Shown: piece after piece, positions 1 through 9,441 of the stretch
How the letters are laid out: the number at the start of each line of letters is the position of its first letter
Position numbering within the stretch: position 1 is the first letter of the stretch
Made by a program: the position numbers and the translations under genes
Assembly (NCBI GenBank): GCA_016868915.1
Contig: VGFL01000016.1
Coordinates: forward strand, 1-35,838
Origin: Bacteroidota bacterium
Lineage (GTDB): Bacteria > Bacteroidota > Bacteroidia > Flavobacteriales_D > Crocinitomicaceae
Direction of reading: 5' to 3'
DNA: 35,838 nucleotides
The notes under the pieces: generated by a model
Told to the model about the DNA's origin: nothing
The model's input: only the letters and a program-made list of their open reading frames with translations
The model's database searches: none

Positions 1-2
1 TT

Positions 3-539
3 GCGGACAGTTCCATATTAACATTGAAGTCAACAAACCTGGGAAATATGGATGGAATTACGCGGGATCAAAACGGGAATTGGTATTTTACTGCATGGAG
101 TAATAATTCATTGCTTAAAGTTGATGCGGCATTCGTAGATAATCCAATCCCTGTGCTATCAGGTTTAAGCAGTCCTGCAGATATCGACATAAATGCGACT
201 GGGGATTCGATTGCTATTCCAAATTCAGGAACTGCAAACAATGTGGTATTCTATGAAGTTGAAAATTCAGCAGGTCAAAACGAGCTAGAACAGTCTGAGT
301 ATATGAAAGTATTCCCAAACCCAAGTGGTCAAAATGAATTTAATATAATACTTCAGGAACCGATAATTAATGGAACAATTCAACTAATCAATTCAAAAGG
401 AGAAATTGTTTTGTCTTCTAGCGCTAATGGAACTATTTTTTCCTTAAATCCAGAGCATTTACCAAGCGGAACTTATCTAGTTGTGGTAAAAACCATCCAT
501 TCATCACTTCATTACAAGAAATTCATTATCATTCAATGA
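3..539 (+). CDS. T9SS-sorted beta-propeller protein, C-terminal part (5'-truncated)
   Basis: The frame is open from base 3, so the gene starts left of the window and only the C-terminal ~178 residues are visible. The first part, with DGITRDQNGNWYFTAW followed by SPADIDINATGDSIAIPNSG, resembles blades of an NHL/SMP-30-like beta-propeller. After a short linker comes a classic type A T9SS sorting domain, beginning KVFPNPSGQ and ending GTYLVVVKT...HYKKFIIIQ. Such proteins cross the outer membrane through the type IX system and are released or anchored after the tail is cleaved. A TTG at 24 is only an internal codon. The substrate of the propeller cannot be judged. The sorting domain is sure; the propeller fold is probable. 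Confidence 0.85.
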   Translation, partial: ADSSILTLKSTNLGNMDGITRDQNGNWYFTAWSNNSLLKVDAAFVDNPIPVLSGLSSPADIDINATGDSIAIPNSGTANNVVFYEVENSAGQNELEQSEYMKVFPNPSGQNEFNIILQEPIINGTIQLINSKGEIVLSSSANGTIFSLNPEHLPSGTYLVVVKTIHSSLHYKKFIIIQ

Positions 540-620
540 TATTTTCATCATAAAGTGCCTTGATTTTAAAGTGTAGTAAATCAAAGTGTATGGCTAATTT
601 ATTTAATAAGTTTTCTGAGA

Positions 621-1268
621 TTACTTTGTACCTAGAACAAAATCAATTTCATTAAAATATTCTTTAGCACAAACGTTTACGTTTTTCTTTTTGGGGTCAA
701 TTTTTATTTCTTTATTCGGACCGCTAATTTCGTTCCCGTAATCAGCTTCTTTAACTAAATGTCGTATTAAATTTTCATCAGAATCAAAGTAATATCGGTA
801 CTCATAGCTCCAGGTCTCCGCACCACCGGTAACAAATATGAAGAATATTTTTCCTTTTCTTTTGTATATAGAAACTTCCTGACCCCATTCGTATCCCAAG
901 AAATTTCCCCTTATTAGTTCAAAATCTTCATTTAAATTGCAGGTTTTAACAATTTGTTTATAAGGAGAATGGTCACTTTCTTCAGATAATCCCCTCTCAT
1001 AGCGAGTTTTACTTTTGGTTTTACAATTCTGCATACCTATTTTTTGTATTTCGCCATACCAAGTTCTAATTTGTTCAACTCTTTCTTCAACGGTTAATTC
1101 TGGTTCTTCGCTATCTTCGATTCGAGTTTTACCATCTAAATTTTTATTATTTATATCTGTTGTACTTACTTTTCTAGTATTTTTTTTTTCTGCGTTTTCA
1201 ACTGAATCTCCCGTACATCCCGAAAATAATAATAATAGTAGTGTCATAGTAAGAAAGTTATTATTCAT
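621..1268 (-). CDS. Putative lipoprotein of unknown function
   Basis: A 215-residue protein with a lipoprotein signal: a short N-terminus, a Leu-rich core and the lipobox LLFSGC, so Cys18 would be lipidated. A charged linker (~20-60) rich in Glu, Lys and Asn follows. The globular part begins near VEERVEQIRTWYGEIQKI and contains three further cysteines (NCKTK, KTCNL, NVCAK) and aromatic-rich strands (YEYRYYF). I do not recognise the family. A perfect -7 box lies 28 nt upstream of the ATG. The gene is convergent with the T9SS gene to its left and divergent from the PQQ-propeller gene to its right. Confidence 0.75.
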   Translation of the reverse strand: MNNNFLTMTLLLLLFSGCTGDSVENAEKKNTRKVSTTDINNKNLDGKTRIEDSEEPELTVEERVEQIRTWYGEIQKIGMQNCKTKSKTRYERGLSEESDHSPYKQIVKTCNLNEDFELIRGNFLGYEWGQEVSIYKRKGKIFFIFVTGGAETWSYEYRYYFDSDENLIRHLVKEADYGNEISGPNKEIKIDPKKKNVNVCAKEYFNEIDFVLGTK

Positions 1269-1296
1269 AATTCTTTATGTTTTGGTATTTATTTTT

Positions 1297-1304
1297 CAAA
1301 GATA
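1297..1304 (-). promoter_or_regulatory. Bacteroidota -7 promoter box for the lipoprotein gene
   Basis: The minus strand reads TATCTTTG, an exact match to TAnnTTTG, 28 nt before the start codon at 1268. No clear -33 TTTG is seen; the region upstream is A/T tracts that could act like an UP element. Confidence 0.6.
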
Positions 1305-1344
1305 TCTTTATTTTTTAATAAAAATTTAAAGAAATTTAAACCAC

Positions 1345-1360
1345 TTTTTTTTTTTTTTTT
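1345..1360. repeat. T16 homopolymer tract between divergent genes
   Basis: Sixteen consecutive T on the plus strand, about 40 bp upstream of the -7 box of the lipoprotein gene and 39 bp upstream of the ATG of the PQQ-propeller gene. Runs this long are prone to slippage and lie where a length change could alter both promoters. Confidence 0.9.
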
Positions 1361-1399
1361 CGTAGAATGTGATTTGGATTCCATTAATTCTTGTTTTGA

Positions 1400-2980
1400 A
1401 TGAAAAAGTTCTTACTTATACTTGTTGGTTTTTTATTTTCCTCCGGAGTTTATTTTTACTTCTTTTTTAAAAAAAATGATAGAAATAATAAAGCTATCTT
1501 AAAACAAAAAAAGGAGGTGAAGTTAAAGAATTTTATTTTACCTTATTTGGAGGATTCGACATTCATTTTTTCGTTGAATTATAGCTCAGACTCGCTGGAC
1601 ACCACTTCGCAAATTTATTTCTATCAAAAATATTCTGATGATTCAAACATACTTTGTTTTCGTGGTAATGCGCAACGTTCAAGATCTTCAATAGGCAAGC
1701 TAACTAGCAGTCCAAAAAAAATTCAAATAAAATGGAAATTTAAAACCGATATAGATCCTACTAGAACCCATTTAGGAGTATGGGGAGGTGGTACCGGATG
1801 GACAGGTCAACCATTATTTGTTCATTGGAAATCAGGGTCAAATTGGAGAAAAAATCTTCGTTCTTCATTTTATAATAGAAAGGAATTGAAAGAAGTTATA
1901 GTAGGGTCACTATGTGGTAAAGTCTATTTTTTGGAATTAGAAAATGGAATAGAAATAAGAAATCCCATAAGTATTAAAAATCCAATAAAAGGAACAATAT
2001 CCATAGATCCAAGATTAAATGGTAATTTATATATTGGACAAGGAATTAAACATACAGAAAAATTTGGTAATTATTTTTATAATATGTTTACGGGTGATTT
2101 ACTCAAGTATAATTCAGGTAATGATCAGTTTTCAAATCGATATTGGGGTGCATTTGATAGTAATCCCTTAATTGATGAAAAAAATCAAATTCTATTTTGG
2201 CCTGCTGAAAATGGATTAATATACAGATTTGATTTACAAAAATTAAATAAAGAGCCCATTAAATTTAGATATACAAAATTAAATAAACCTCATCAAGGAA
2301 TTGAATCAAGTTTCGGGGCTTACAGAAACCTAGGTTATTTTTCTGATAATAATGGTAATGTTTTCTGTCTTAATCTAAAAACAATGAAACCAGTTTGGTA
2401 TTTTGATAATTTGGATGATTCAGATGCTAGTATGGTAGTTGATATAATTGAGGATAAACCGTTTCTCTATATCGGAAATGAGGTTGATAAACAAGGCTTA
2501 AGCGGCAAGTCTTTTTTTAGAAAAATAGACGGTTTATCTGGAAAAGAAATTTGGAATATTGAACGAACTTGTTCAAGCAATATCGGTGGATCAAATGTTA
2601 ATAATGGTGGAATTTTAGCTACTTGCTTGGTTGGAAAGGGAAAAGCAAGGGATCTTATAATTACTGTTTTTTCTAGATTAAATAATGATAATGGTGGAGA
2701 AATTGTTGCTGTGAATAAAGAAACAGGTAAAGAAATCTATTCTATAAAATTGAATTCGTATTCGTGGTCATCGCCTGTTGATGTTTATGACAAAGAAGGG
2801 AATATGTACTTTATTCATGGTGATGTATCAGGAAATTTAAATCTTTATGATGGAAAAACCGGTTTAGTAATAGATTCCATTGTTCTTGAGGGTGCAATAG
2901 AGTCTTCTCCAATTACCGTAGATAATAATCTCATAATTGGGACACGTGGCGGGTATATCTATAATATTTCAATCAAATAG
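1400..2980 (+). CDS. Membrane-anchored PQQ-like (BamB-type) beta-propeller protein
   Basis: A 526-residue protein. Residues ~4-24 form an uncleaved-looking hydrophobic anchor followed by KKND, so the propeller should sit in the periplasm. The body starts with a FRGNAQRS element and a WGGGTGWTGQPL signature. It then carries repeated PQQ-type blades, for example GKVYFLELENG, GNVFCLNLKTM, GEIVAVNKETGKEI, GNLNLYDGKTG and the closing strand GGYIYNISIK. No quinoprotein dehydrogenase active-site motif is seen, so a binding or scaffold role is likelier than catalysis. Only a one-mismatch -7 box (TTGTTTTG) precedes the ATG. The coding sequence is very A/T rich. The family looks conserved in Bacteroidota, but I cannot name a function. 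Confidence 0.8.
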   Translation: MKKFLLILVGFLFSSGVYFYFFFKKNDRNNKAILKQKKEVKLKNFILPYLEDSTFIFSLNYSSDSLDTTSQIYFYQKYSDDSNILCFRGNAQRSRSSIGKLTSSPKKIQIKWKFKTDIDPTRTHLGVWGGGTGWTGQPLFVHWKSGSNWRKNLRSSFYNRKELKEVIVGSLCGKVYFLELENGIEIRNPISIKNPIKGTISIDPRLNGNLYIGQGIKHTEKFGNYFYNMFTGDLLKYNSGNDQFSNRYWGAFDSNPLIDEKNQILFWPAENGLIYRFDLQKLNKEPIKFRYTKLNKPHQGIESSFGAYRNLGYFSDNNGNVFCLNLKTMKPVWYFDNLDDSDASMVVDIIEDKPFLYIGNEVDKQGLSGKSFFRKIDGLSGKEIWNIERTCSSNIGGSNVNNGGILATCLVGKGKARDLIITVFSRLNNDNGGEIVAVNKETGKEIYSIKLNSYSWSSPVDVYDKEGNMYFIHGDVSGNLNLYDGKTGLVIDSIVLEGAIESSPITVDNNLIIGTRGGYIYNISIK

Positions 2981-3039
2981 CATACATATTTCCTAAATAT
3001 TTTAACGTTGGTCAACTCAAAAGTTTATTGTTTTTTAAA

Positions 3040-3047
3040 TACCTTTG
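3040..3047 (+). promoter_or_regulatory. -7 promoter box of the polysaccharide precursor operon
   Basis: TACCTTTG matches TAnnTTTG exactly and lies 24 nt before the ATG at 3072. It overlaps the upstream in-frame TTG at 3045, which argues against that TTG as the start codon. A TTTATTG just upstream (3024-3030) is too close to be a standard -33 element. Confidence 0.6.
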
Positions 3048-3071
3048 TTACTTATTTTCATAAAGGAAAAC

Positions 3072-4202
3072 ATGAAAAAGATCCAAATGGTCGATTTAGG
3101 CTCTCAATACGAGAAAATAAAGCCTGCAATAGACTCAGCAATTACTGAAGTAATTACCAATGCAAATTTCATTAATGGTCAGGAAGTAATCAATTTTTCT
3201 GAGGATTTGAAGGATTATTTGGGTGTCAATAATGTTATTCCTTGTGCAAATGGAACCGATGCTCTTCAGATAGCGATGATGGCTCTCGATTTAAGGCCAG
3301 GAGATGAGGTGATTACACCTTCATTCACTTATATAGCAACAACTGAAGTAATAGCACTTCTTGGTTTAACACCAATTTTTGTCGAGGTAAATAAAGATAC
3401 TTTTTGTATTGATATCGAGGCTATTGAACAGGCAATTACCCCAAAAACAAGGGCAATTGTTCCGGTTCATTTATATGGACAAGCGTCGGATATGAATGCA
3501 ATTATGGCCATCGCTCGCAAACATAATTTATTCGTAATTGAGGACAATGCGCAAGCTATCGGATCCGATTATCATTTATCGGATGGAACGGTCGTTAAAA
3601 CAGGAACAATTGGCGATATTGGATGCACTTCATTTTTTCCGTCCAAAAATCTTGGATGTTACGGAGATGGTGGTGCACTTTTCACAAATAATGATCAATT
3701 AGCAAAGAAAATTAAAATGATTGCCAATCACGGTCAAAGTAAAAAGTACTACCATGATGTTGTCGGATGTAACTCCCGTTTAGATACAATTCAAGCTGCA
3801 GTTTTACGTATTAAATTACGTCAATTAGATAATTATATTGATGCCAGAAGAGAAGTCGCTGATTATTACGATTCTATCTTTGGACCTATGAAAGGTGTGA
3901 AAATCCCATTTCGTTCGCATGACTCAAGACATGTTTTTCATCAATATACATTGACCCTTGATGGATTTGATAGGGATGCATTAAGTGAGTTTTTAGCTAA
4001 AAAAGATATTCCATCAATGATTTATTATCCAATTCCTGCACACCGTCAAAAAATGTTTGATTCTTTTGGAACCGCCTCATTGAATTTACCTGTAACAGAT
4101 TGGCTTACAAAACGCGTTATTTCGCTACCAATTCATACTGAAATGCAGATTGAACAGTTAGATTTGATAACCAAAACGGTCGTTGAATATTTGAATAATT
4201 AG
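3072..4202 (+). CDS. wbpE: DegT/DnrJ/EryC1 sugar-nucleotide 3-aminotransferase (WbpE type)
   Basis: A PLP-dependent aminotransferase of 376 residues. It begins MKKIQMVDLGSQYEKI, the family's usual start. PLP-binding features are visible: the ANGTDAL loop, the EDNAQAIG aspartate (~D158) and the Schiff-base lysine in FFPSKNLGCYGDGG (~K192). In the WbpA-B-E-D pathway this enzyme aminates UDP-2-acetamido-3-keto-glucuronic acid at C3, using glutamate. That substrate is inferred from the wbpD, wbpB and wbpA homologues downstream; by sequence alone other 3-keto or 4-keto sugar aminotransferases are possible. ATG 3072 is preferred over TTG 3045, which overlaps the promoter. First gene of an eight-gene operon. 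Confidence 0.85.
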   Translation: MKKIQMVDLGSQYEKIKPAIDSAITEVITNANFINGQEVINFSEDLKDYLGVNNVIPCANGTDALQIAMMALDLRPGDEVITPSFTYIATTEVIALLGLTPIFVEVNKDTFCIDIEAIEQAITPKTRAIVPVHLYGQASDMNAIMAIARKHNLFVIEDNAQAIGSDYHLSDGTVVKTGTIGDIGCTSFFPSKNLGCYGDGGALFTNNDQLAKKIKMIANHGQSKKYYHDVVGCNSRLDTIQAAVLRIKLRQLDNYIDARREVADYYDSIFGPMKGVKIPFRSHDSRHVFHQYTLTLDGFDRDALSEFLAKKDIPSMIYYPIPAHRQKMFDSFGTASLNLPVTDWLTKRVISLPIHTEMQIEQLDLITKTVVEYLNN

Positions 4203-4221
4203 TAATCCTGAGCTAGTAGAA

Positions 4222-5541
4222 ATGAAAAAAATTGCAGTTATTGGTACAGGGTATGTTGGTCTTGTCACAGGAACTTGTTTTTCTGAAACGGGAAATAATG
4301 TCATTTGCATTGATATTGATGAAAAAAAGGTTGCTTCACTAAGAAATGGTAAGGTTCCAATTTATGAACCGAATCTTGATGTCCTTTTTGAGCGAAATAT
4401 TTCCTCAGGTAGATTGAAATTTACAACCTCACTTGAGGATGGAATTAAGGGTGCAGAAATTATTTTTCTTGCTTTACCAACTCCATCTTGTGAAGATGGA
4501 TCGGCAGATCTATCTCATATTTTGGGTATTGCTAATGAATTGGGAAAAATCATTGAAGATTTTAAAGTTATCGTAAATAAAAGTACGGTTCCCGTCGGCA
4601 CGGCTGAAAAGGTAACACAGGCGATTAAAAAAAATATAAAAGTTGATTTTGCTGTTGTTTCTAATCCTGAATTTTTGCGAGAGGGTTACGCTATTAGCGA
4701 TTTTCAGAAACCTGAACGTATCGTGATTGGTACGACAGATGAGAGAGCTAAAAAAATAATGGAAAGTTTATACAAACCATTTGTTCGCCAAGGAAATCCT
4801 ATTTATTTCATGGATGAAAAATCCGCAGAGTTAACCAAATATGCGGCTAATTCTTTTTTAGCGACTAAAATTACTTTCATGAATGAAATCGCGAATTTTT
4901 GCGAATTGGTCGGTGCTGATGTAGATAAGGTTCGAATAGGAATGGGATCAGACAGTCGAATCGGTAAACGATTTTTATTTCCTGGAATCGGTTTCGGTGG
5001 TTCTTGTTTTCCGAAAGATGTCCGGGCACTTTTTAAATCAGGTGAAGAAAATAATTTCTCTTTTGAAATTCTTGATGCAGTGATGCAGGTTAATCAAAAG
5101 CAAAAAACTATTTTATTTCCTAAAATAAAGAATTATTTTAGAGGAAATATTAAAGGCAAAAAGATTGCTATTTGGGGCTTAGCATTTAAACCTGATACAG
5201 ATGATATTCGTGAAGCACCTGCACTTAACATGATCGATTTATTGCTTGAGGAGGGTGCGGAAATAATTTCATATGATCCTGCAGCAATAAATAATACTAA
5301 AAAATTATATGGTAATAAAATTCAATTTGCCCTAAACGAATATGATGTTTTAAAAAATGTTGATGCTTTGGTAATTTGCACGGAATGGGGCATATTTCGA
5401 AATCCTGATTTCAAAAGAATGAAAGAGTTGATGGAAGACACAGTTATTTTTGACGGCAGAAATTTATTTGACCTAGAAGAAATGAATGGCAAAGGGTTTT
5501 ATTATAATAGTATTGGTAGAGAAAGTTTAGAAGTTAAATGA
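4222..5541 (+). CDS. ugd: UDP-glucose 6-dehydrogenase
   Basis: Oxidises UDP-glucose to UDP-glucuronic acid with two NAD+. The 439-residue length is normal for bacterial Ugd. The N-terminal Rossmann motif is [10 protein letters not shown] (residues 8-17). The substrate-binding segments NPEFLREG and KYAANSFLA are present, and the catalytic cysteine is C262 in FGGSCFPKD. The C-terminal domain holds [16 protein letters not shown]. The product feeds the UDP-glucuronate decarboxylase encoded by the next gene, which overlaps the stop by four bases (ATGA), suggesting translational coupling. It is clearly different from the second, WbpA-type dehydrogenase later in the operon, so two uronic acid branches are made. 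Confidence 0.95.
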   Translation: MKKIAVIGTGYVGLVTGTCFSETGNNVICIDIDEKKVASLRNGKVPIYEPNLDVLFERNISSGRLKFTTSLEDGIKGAEIIFLALPTPSCEDGSADLSHILGIANELGKIIEDFKVIVNKSTVPVGTAEKVTQAIKKNIKVDFAVVSNPEFLREGYAISDFQKPERIVIGTTDERAKKIMESLYKPFVRQGNPIYFMDEKSAELTKYAANSFLATKITFMNEIANFCELVGADVDKVRIGMGSDSRIGKRFLFPGIGFGGSCFPKDVRALFKSGEENNFSFEILDAVMQVNQKQKTILFPKIKNYFRGNIKGKKIAIWGLAFKPDTDDIREAPALNMIDLLLEEGAEIISYDPAAINNTKKLYGNKIQFALNEYDVLKNVDALVICTEWGIFRNPDFKRMKELMEDTVIFDGRNLFDLEEMNGKGFYYNSIGRESLEVK

Positions 5542-6524
5542 AACGAATATTAATAACAGGAGCCGCAGGATTTTTAGGGTCTCATCTATGTGATCGTTTC
5601 ATTCGCGATGGCTACCATGTTATTGGTATGGACAATCTCATCACGGGTCGGTTGAAAAATATTGAACATTTGTTCTCCCTTAAACAATTCGAATTTTATA
5701 ATCATGATGTTTCAAAATTCATTCATGTATCGGGAAAAATTGACTATATCTTGCATTTTGCTTCTCCTGCAAGTCCCATTGACTACCTAAAAATTCCAAT
5801 CCAAACCTTGAAGGTGGGTTCTCTTGGTATTCACAATTGTCTGGGTCTGGCAAAAGTAAAAGAGTCAAAAATTCTTGTTGCTTCAACATCAGAGGTATAC
5901 GGTGATCCTACCGTGCATCCTCAGACTGAGGAATATTGGGGAAATGTTAATCCGGTTGGACCTAGAGGAGTTTACGATGAAGCAAAACGTTTTCAAGAGG
6001 CAATTACGATGGCATATCATAATTTTCACGGAATTGAAACGCGAATCGCTCGAATTTTTAATACATATGGACCAAGAATGCGTTTAAATGATGGTCGCGT
6101 CTTACCTGCTTTTATTGGTCAGGCTCTTAGAGGTGAGAATTTAACTGTTTTCGGAGATGGTTCGCAGACCCGATCTTTTTGTTATGTGGATGATTTAGTC
6201 GAGGGCATAGTGCGACTTTTGCATTCAGATTATGCTCAACCAGTAAATATTGGGAATCCTTGTGAAATAACGATTTCACAATTTGCTGAGGAAATTATAA
6301 AGTTAACTGGTGCAAATCCCAAAATTATATACAAGGAATTACCTGAAGATGATCCAAAACAGAGACAGCCTGATATTTCAAGGGCAAAGAGTTTATTGGG
6401 TTGGGAACCTCAAATTGATAGGGCTGAAGGATTGAAACGAACGTATTTATATTTTCAAACACTCACTAAAAAAGAATTAGAAGAAATAGATCACATCAAT
6501 TTTGAAAAATTTATTATAAAATAA
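5538..6524 (+). CDS. uxs: UDP-glucuronate decarboxylase (UDP-xylose synthase)
   Basis: An extended SDR enzyme that converts UDP-glucuronate to UDP-xylose, with bound NAD+ recycled. The NAD-binding motif GAAGFLGSH lies at residues 8-16. The segment [14 protein letters not shown] followed by [20 protein letters not shown] is diagnostic for UXS: the active-site Glu119 replaces the Asp found in 4,6-dehydratases, and Tyr146 and Lys150 form YxxxK. The 328-residue length matches the single-domain bacterial form, with a short C-terminal extension. It overlaps ugd by 4 bp, so UDP-glucose to UDP-xylose is encoded by adjacent genes. ArnA-type decarboxylases are excluded by the absence of a formyltransferase domain. 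Confidence 0.93.
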   Translation: MKRILITGAAGFLGSHLCDRFIRDGYHVIGMDNLITGRLKNIEHLFSLKQFEFYNHDVSKFIHVSGKIDYILHFASPASPIDYLKIPIQTLKVGSLGIHNCLGLAKVKESKILVASTSEVYGDPTVHPQTEEYWGNVNPVGPRGVYDEAKRFQEAITMAYHNFHGIETRIARIFNTYGPRMRLNDGRVLPAFIGQALRGENLTVFGDGSQTRSFCYVDDLVEGIVRLLHSDYAQPVNIGNPCEITISQFAEEIIKLTGANPKIIYKELPEDDPKQRQPDISRAKSLLGWEPQIDRAEGLKRTYLYFQTLTKKELEEIDHINFEKFIIK

Positions 6525-7093
6525 TGGGGTATTTTGCACACGAATCAGCTTTTATTGATGAAGGCTGTACAATTGGAGACGGAACAAAAATTTGGCATTT
6601 TTCACATATTATGTCAAATTGTATACTTGGCGAAAATTGCAATATCGGTCAGAATGTTGTAATATCTCCTGACGTTGTTCTCGGTAAAAATGTGAAAGTG
6701 CAAAATAATGTATCTATTTATACAGGGGTGACATGCGAGGATGATGTTTTTTTAGGCCCGTCAATGGTTTTTACCAATGTTTTTAATCCTAGAAGTAGTG
6801 TTAATAGGAGAGGACAATACATGAAAACTAGAGTGAAAAAAGGTGCAAGTATTGGAGCAAATGCAACAATTGTCTGTGGATATGATATAGGCGAATTTGC
6901 ATTTGTTGGAGCCGGATCTGTTGTAACCAAAAACGTTCCTGATTTCGCTTTAGTTGTTGGTAATCCTGCGCGGCAAATTGGTTGGATGAGTGAGTTTGGT
7001 CATCGATTAAATTTTGATGAAAAGGGAATTGCAATCTGTTCTGAGTCTCAGGATAAATATGAATTAATCGAAAATATTGTTAGAAAAATTTGA
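6524..7093 (+). CDS. wbpD: UDP-2-acetamido-3-amino-glucuronate 3-N-acetyltransferase (WbpD/WlbB type)
   Basis: A left-handed beta-helix acetyltransferase of 189 residues. Hexapeptide repeats run through most of the chain ([24 protein letters not shown] and so on). The segment [14 protein letters not shown] is the hallmark of the WbpD/WlbB group, and the start with [10 protein letters not shown] also fits it. The enzyme transfers acetyl from acetyl-CoA to the 3-amino group made by the WbpE-type aminotransferase. Start and upstream stop share one base (TAATG). Family assignment is strong; the exact sugar stereochemistry is inferred. Confidence 0.92.
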   Translation: MGYFAHESAFIDEGCTIGDGTKIWHFSHIMSNCILGENCNIGQNVVISPDVVLGKNVKVQNNVSIYTGVTCEDDVFLGPSMVFTNVFNPRSSVNRRGQYMKTRVKKGASIGANATIVCGYDIGEFAFVGAGSVVTKNVPDFALVVGNPARQIGWMSEFGHRLNFDEKGIAICSESQDKYELIENIVRKI

Positions 7094-7094
7094 T

Positions 7095-8135
7095 ATGGGT
7101 AATGATGCTAAAATAAAATTTGTAGTTGTTGGAGCCGGACATATCGGAAAGCGACATGCTGAAATGATTCGTCGAGACGCCGAGGGTGAATTAGTTGCAA
7201 TGGTTGATATTCGATCAAAAGAGGAATGCGGTGCCGATGCGTTTGATGTCCCATTTTTTAAAACTTTTGAAGATTTATTGAAATCGGATCTTGAATTTGA
7301 GGTTGTAAATATTTGCACTCCGAACGGGCTGCATGCTGAACAATCTCTACAAGCCCTGGAGGCCCTTAAACACGTCGTTTGTGAAAAACCAATGGGTTTG
7401 ACCAAAAGCAGTTGCGAAGATTTGATCTTTAAATCCCTACAAGTTTCAAAACAAGTATTCTGTGTGATGCAAAATCGGTATTCTCCTCCATCTGAATGGA
7501 TTAAATCAATTATCTCTGATGGTATTTTGGGTGAAATTTATATGGTTCAGTTGAATTGCTATTGGAATCGAGATGACCGCTACTACAAAGTGGGGGGTTG
7601 GAAAGGAACAAAAGACCTTGATGGCGGAACTTTGTTCACTCAATTTTCACATTTTATCGATATTATGTATTGGTTGTTTGGTGATATTGACAATATACAA
7701 GGAAAATTTGCTGATTTTAACCATCAAACCTCAACTCATTTTGAAGACTCGGGTTTTGTAAGTTTTGATTTTGTTAACGGAGGGATGGGAAGCTTAAATT
7801 ATTCAACATCAGTGGCTAATCAAAATTTAGAATCATCAATGACGATCATTGGAGAAAATGGTAGTGTAAAAATTGGTGGTCAATATATGAATGAAGTCGA
7901 GATATGTAATATTTCGGGATATGAAATGCCTGTATTAAAAGAGTCAAATCCTGCAAACGATTACGGTCCTTACAAAGGATCAGCTGCAAACCATAACTAT
8001 ATAATTTCCAATGTCATTGATACATTGAAAGGTAGAACTTCTCCGACAACAAATGCCCTGGAAGGATTGAAAGTAGTAGAAATTATTGAACGTATTTACA
8101 AAGTAAGAAACGAGCAACTAACATACACAAAATAA
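7095..8135 (+). CDS. wbpB: Gfo/Idh/MocA oxidoreductase (WbpB/WlbA type, UDP-GlcNAcA 3-dehydrogenase)
   Basis: An NAD-dependent sugar-nucleotide 3-dehydrogenase of 346 residues. The Rossmann motif VVGAGHIGKRH lies at ~10-20 and the catalytic EKPMG at ~97-101 (K98). The segment NRDDRYY...GGWKGT followed by LDGGTLFTQFSHFIDI is typical of the WbpB/WlbA group, with conserved Asp and His near residues 176 and 186. In that group the enzyme oxidises C3 of UDP-GlcNAcA and regenerates NAD+ using 2-oxoglutarate. The ATG at 7095, one base after the wbpD stop, is preferred over an in-frame TTG at 7077 that would overlap it. Confidence 0.92.
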   Translation: MGNDAKIKFVVVGAGHIGKRHAEMIRRDAEGELVAMVDIRSKEECGADAFDVPFFKTFEDLLKSDLEFEVVNICTPNGLHAEQSLQALEALKHVVCEKPMGLTKSSCEDLIFKSLQVSKQVFCVMQNRYSPPSEWIKSIISDGILGEIYMVQLNCYWNRDDRYYKVGGWKGTKDLDGGTLFTQFSHFIDIMYWLFGDIDNIQGKFADFNHQTSTHFEDSGFVSFDFVNGGMGSLNYSTSVANQNLESSMTIIGENGSVKIGGQYMNEVEICNISGYEMPVLKESNPANDYGPYKGSAANHNYIISNVIDTLKGRTSPTTNALEGLKVVEIIERIYKVRNEQLTYTK

Positions 8136-8136
8136 T

Positions 8137-9441
8137 ATGAGTAACCTTATTTACGATCGTTTAATTAATAAAGAGGCAAAACTTGCTGTAATTGGTCTAG
8201 GTTATGTGGGCTTGCCTATAGCACTTGAGTTTGCGAGAAAAATTAGAGTTATTGGATTCGATATAAATCAATCTAGAGTTGAGATGATGAGAAATCAGGT
8301 TGATCCTAGCAATGAGCTGGAAGCTAAAGATTTTGATTTCTGCGATATTCATTTCACTGCAGATATCAACGATTTAAAGGATGCGTGTTTTTTTATTATA
8401 GCCGTCCCTACTCCAATAGATGTTTCAAATATGCCTGATTTAAAGCCATTATTGAGTGCAAGTAAAACTGTTGGTCAAGTTATGAAAAAGGGAGATTATG
8501 TCGTTTACGAGTCAACAGTTTATCCAGGATGTACAGAAGAAGATTGTATTCCTATTTTAGAGGAAAACTCAGGTTTGAAATTTAAATCGGATTTTAAGGT
8601 AGGTTATTCTCCTGAACGTATCAATCCGGGAGATAAGCAACACACACTTCAAAATGTTATCAAAGTTGCTTCCGGATGTTGTACCGAATCTCTCGAACAA
8701 ATTGCTAAAATATATGAATTGGTTGTTGAGGCCGGAGTACATCGTGCTCCATCAATCAAGGTGGCTGAAGCTGCAAAAATCATTGAAAATACTCAGCGGG
8801 ATGTGAATATTGCCCTGATCAATGAATTATCCATTATTTTTAATAAGTTAAAAATAAATACGTTTGACGTTTTAGAAGCGGCAGGAACGAAATGGAATTT
8901 TTTAAATTTTCGTCCAGGGTTAGTTGGAGGTCATTGTATAGGTGTAGACCCTTATTATTTAACCCATAAAGCTCAACTAGCGGGCTATCATTCAAGAGTT
9001 ATAAATAGTGGACGTTATGTGAATGATTCGATGGGATTTTACATAGCAAAGCAAACGGTAAAAAAAATAATTGCACAAGATAAAATTATTCAAGAATCGA
9101 AGGTTTTGATTATGGGAGCCACATTTAAGGAGGATGTTAGTGATATCCGAAATTCTAAGGTTATCGATATCGTAAATGAGCTAAAGTCTTACCAAGTGCA
9201 AGTTGATATAGTCGATCCACATGCTAATTCTGACGAAATGCAGCTTGAATATGGAATCCCATTAATATTCCATGTATCGAATAATTATGACGCTATAATT
9301 GTTGCCGTAAATCACAAAGAGTACATTGGATTCAATGAGGCGTATTTTAAAAATTTATTAAAAGATGGTATAGGGACTTTAATAGATGTAAAAGGCATTT
9401 ATAAAGATAAAATTAAAGAAATAGAATATTGGAGTTTGTAA
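8137..9441 (+). CDS. wbpA: UDP-N-acetyl-D-hexosamine 6-dehydrogenase (WbpA/TviB type)
   Basis: A nucleotide-sugar dehydrogenase of 434 residues. It has GLGYVGLP at 20-27, PTPID...MPDLKPLLSAS, the GYSPERINPGD segment of the UDP-HexNAc dehydrogenase branch, and the catalytic cysteine C267 in GGHCIGVDPYYLTHKA. The C-terminal NAD/UDP domain contains GATFKEDVSDIRNSK. It oxidises the C6 hydroxyl of UDP-GlcNAc to a carboxylate, the first step of the WbpA-B-E-D route. The TviB/VipA subgroup uses the same residues, so the choice rests on the neighbouring wbpB, D and E genes. Starts one base after wbpB ends. Confidence 0.92.
   Translation: MSNLIYDRLINKEAKLAVIGLGYVGLPIALEFARKIRVIGFDINQSRVEMMRNQVDPSNELEAKDFDFCDIHFTADINDLKDACFFIIAVPTPIDVSNMPDLKPLLSASKTVGQVMKKGDYVVYESTVYPGCTEEDCIPILEENSGLKFKSDFKVGYSPERINPGDKQHTLQNVIKVASGCCTESLEQIAKIYELVVEAGVHRAPSIKVAEAAKIIENTQRDVNIALINELSIIFNKLKINTFDVLEAAGTKWNFLNFRPGLVGGHCIGVDPYYLTHKAQLAGYHSRVINSGRYVNDSMGFYIAKQTVKKIIAQDKIIQESKVLIMGATFKEDVSDIRNSKVIDIVNELKSYQVQVDIVDPHANSDEMQLEYGIPLIFHVSNNYDAIIVAVNHKEYIGFNEAYFKNLLKDGIGTLIDVKGIYKDKIKEIEYWSL

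Noticed and set aside
560-584. Hairpin TTGATTT/AAATCAA between convergent genes
   Set aside because: Only 7 A/T-rich pairs with an 11-nt loop and no T run; too weak to call a terminator.
1015-1329. Hydrophobic plus-strand frame opposite the lipoprotein gene
   Set aside because: The complement of an A-rich coding strand gives Phe/Leu/Ser-rich peptides; no promoter or homologous motif.
1510-1520. Perfect Shine-Dalgarno-like AAAGGAGGTGA
   Set aside because: It lies inside the PQQ-propeller coding frame as Lys-Glu-Val codons, no suitable start follows within 4-12 bases, and this phylum rarely uses such sites.
3045-3071. TTG at 3045 as start of the aminotransferase
   Set aside because: It overlaps the -7 box and adds a hydrophobic stub not seen in the family; ATG 3072 fits.
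7064-7405. Open frame on the minus strand opposite the WbpB-type gene
   Set aside because: Fully overlaps a strongly recognised gene and its product is low-complexity Ser/Thr/Cys; a shadow frame.
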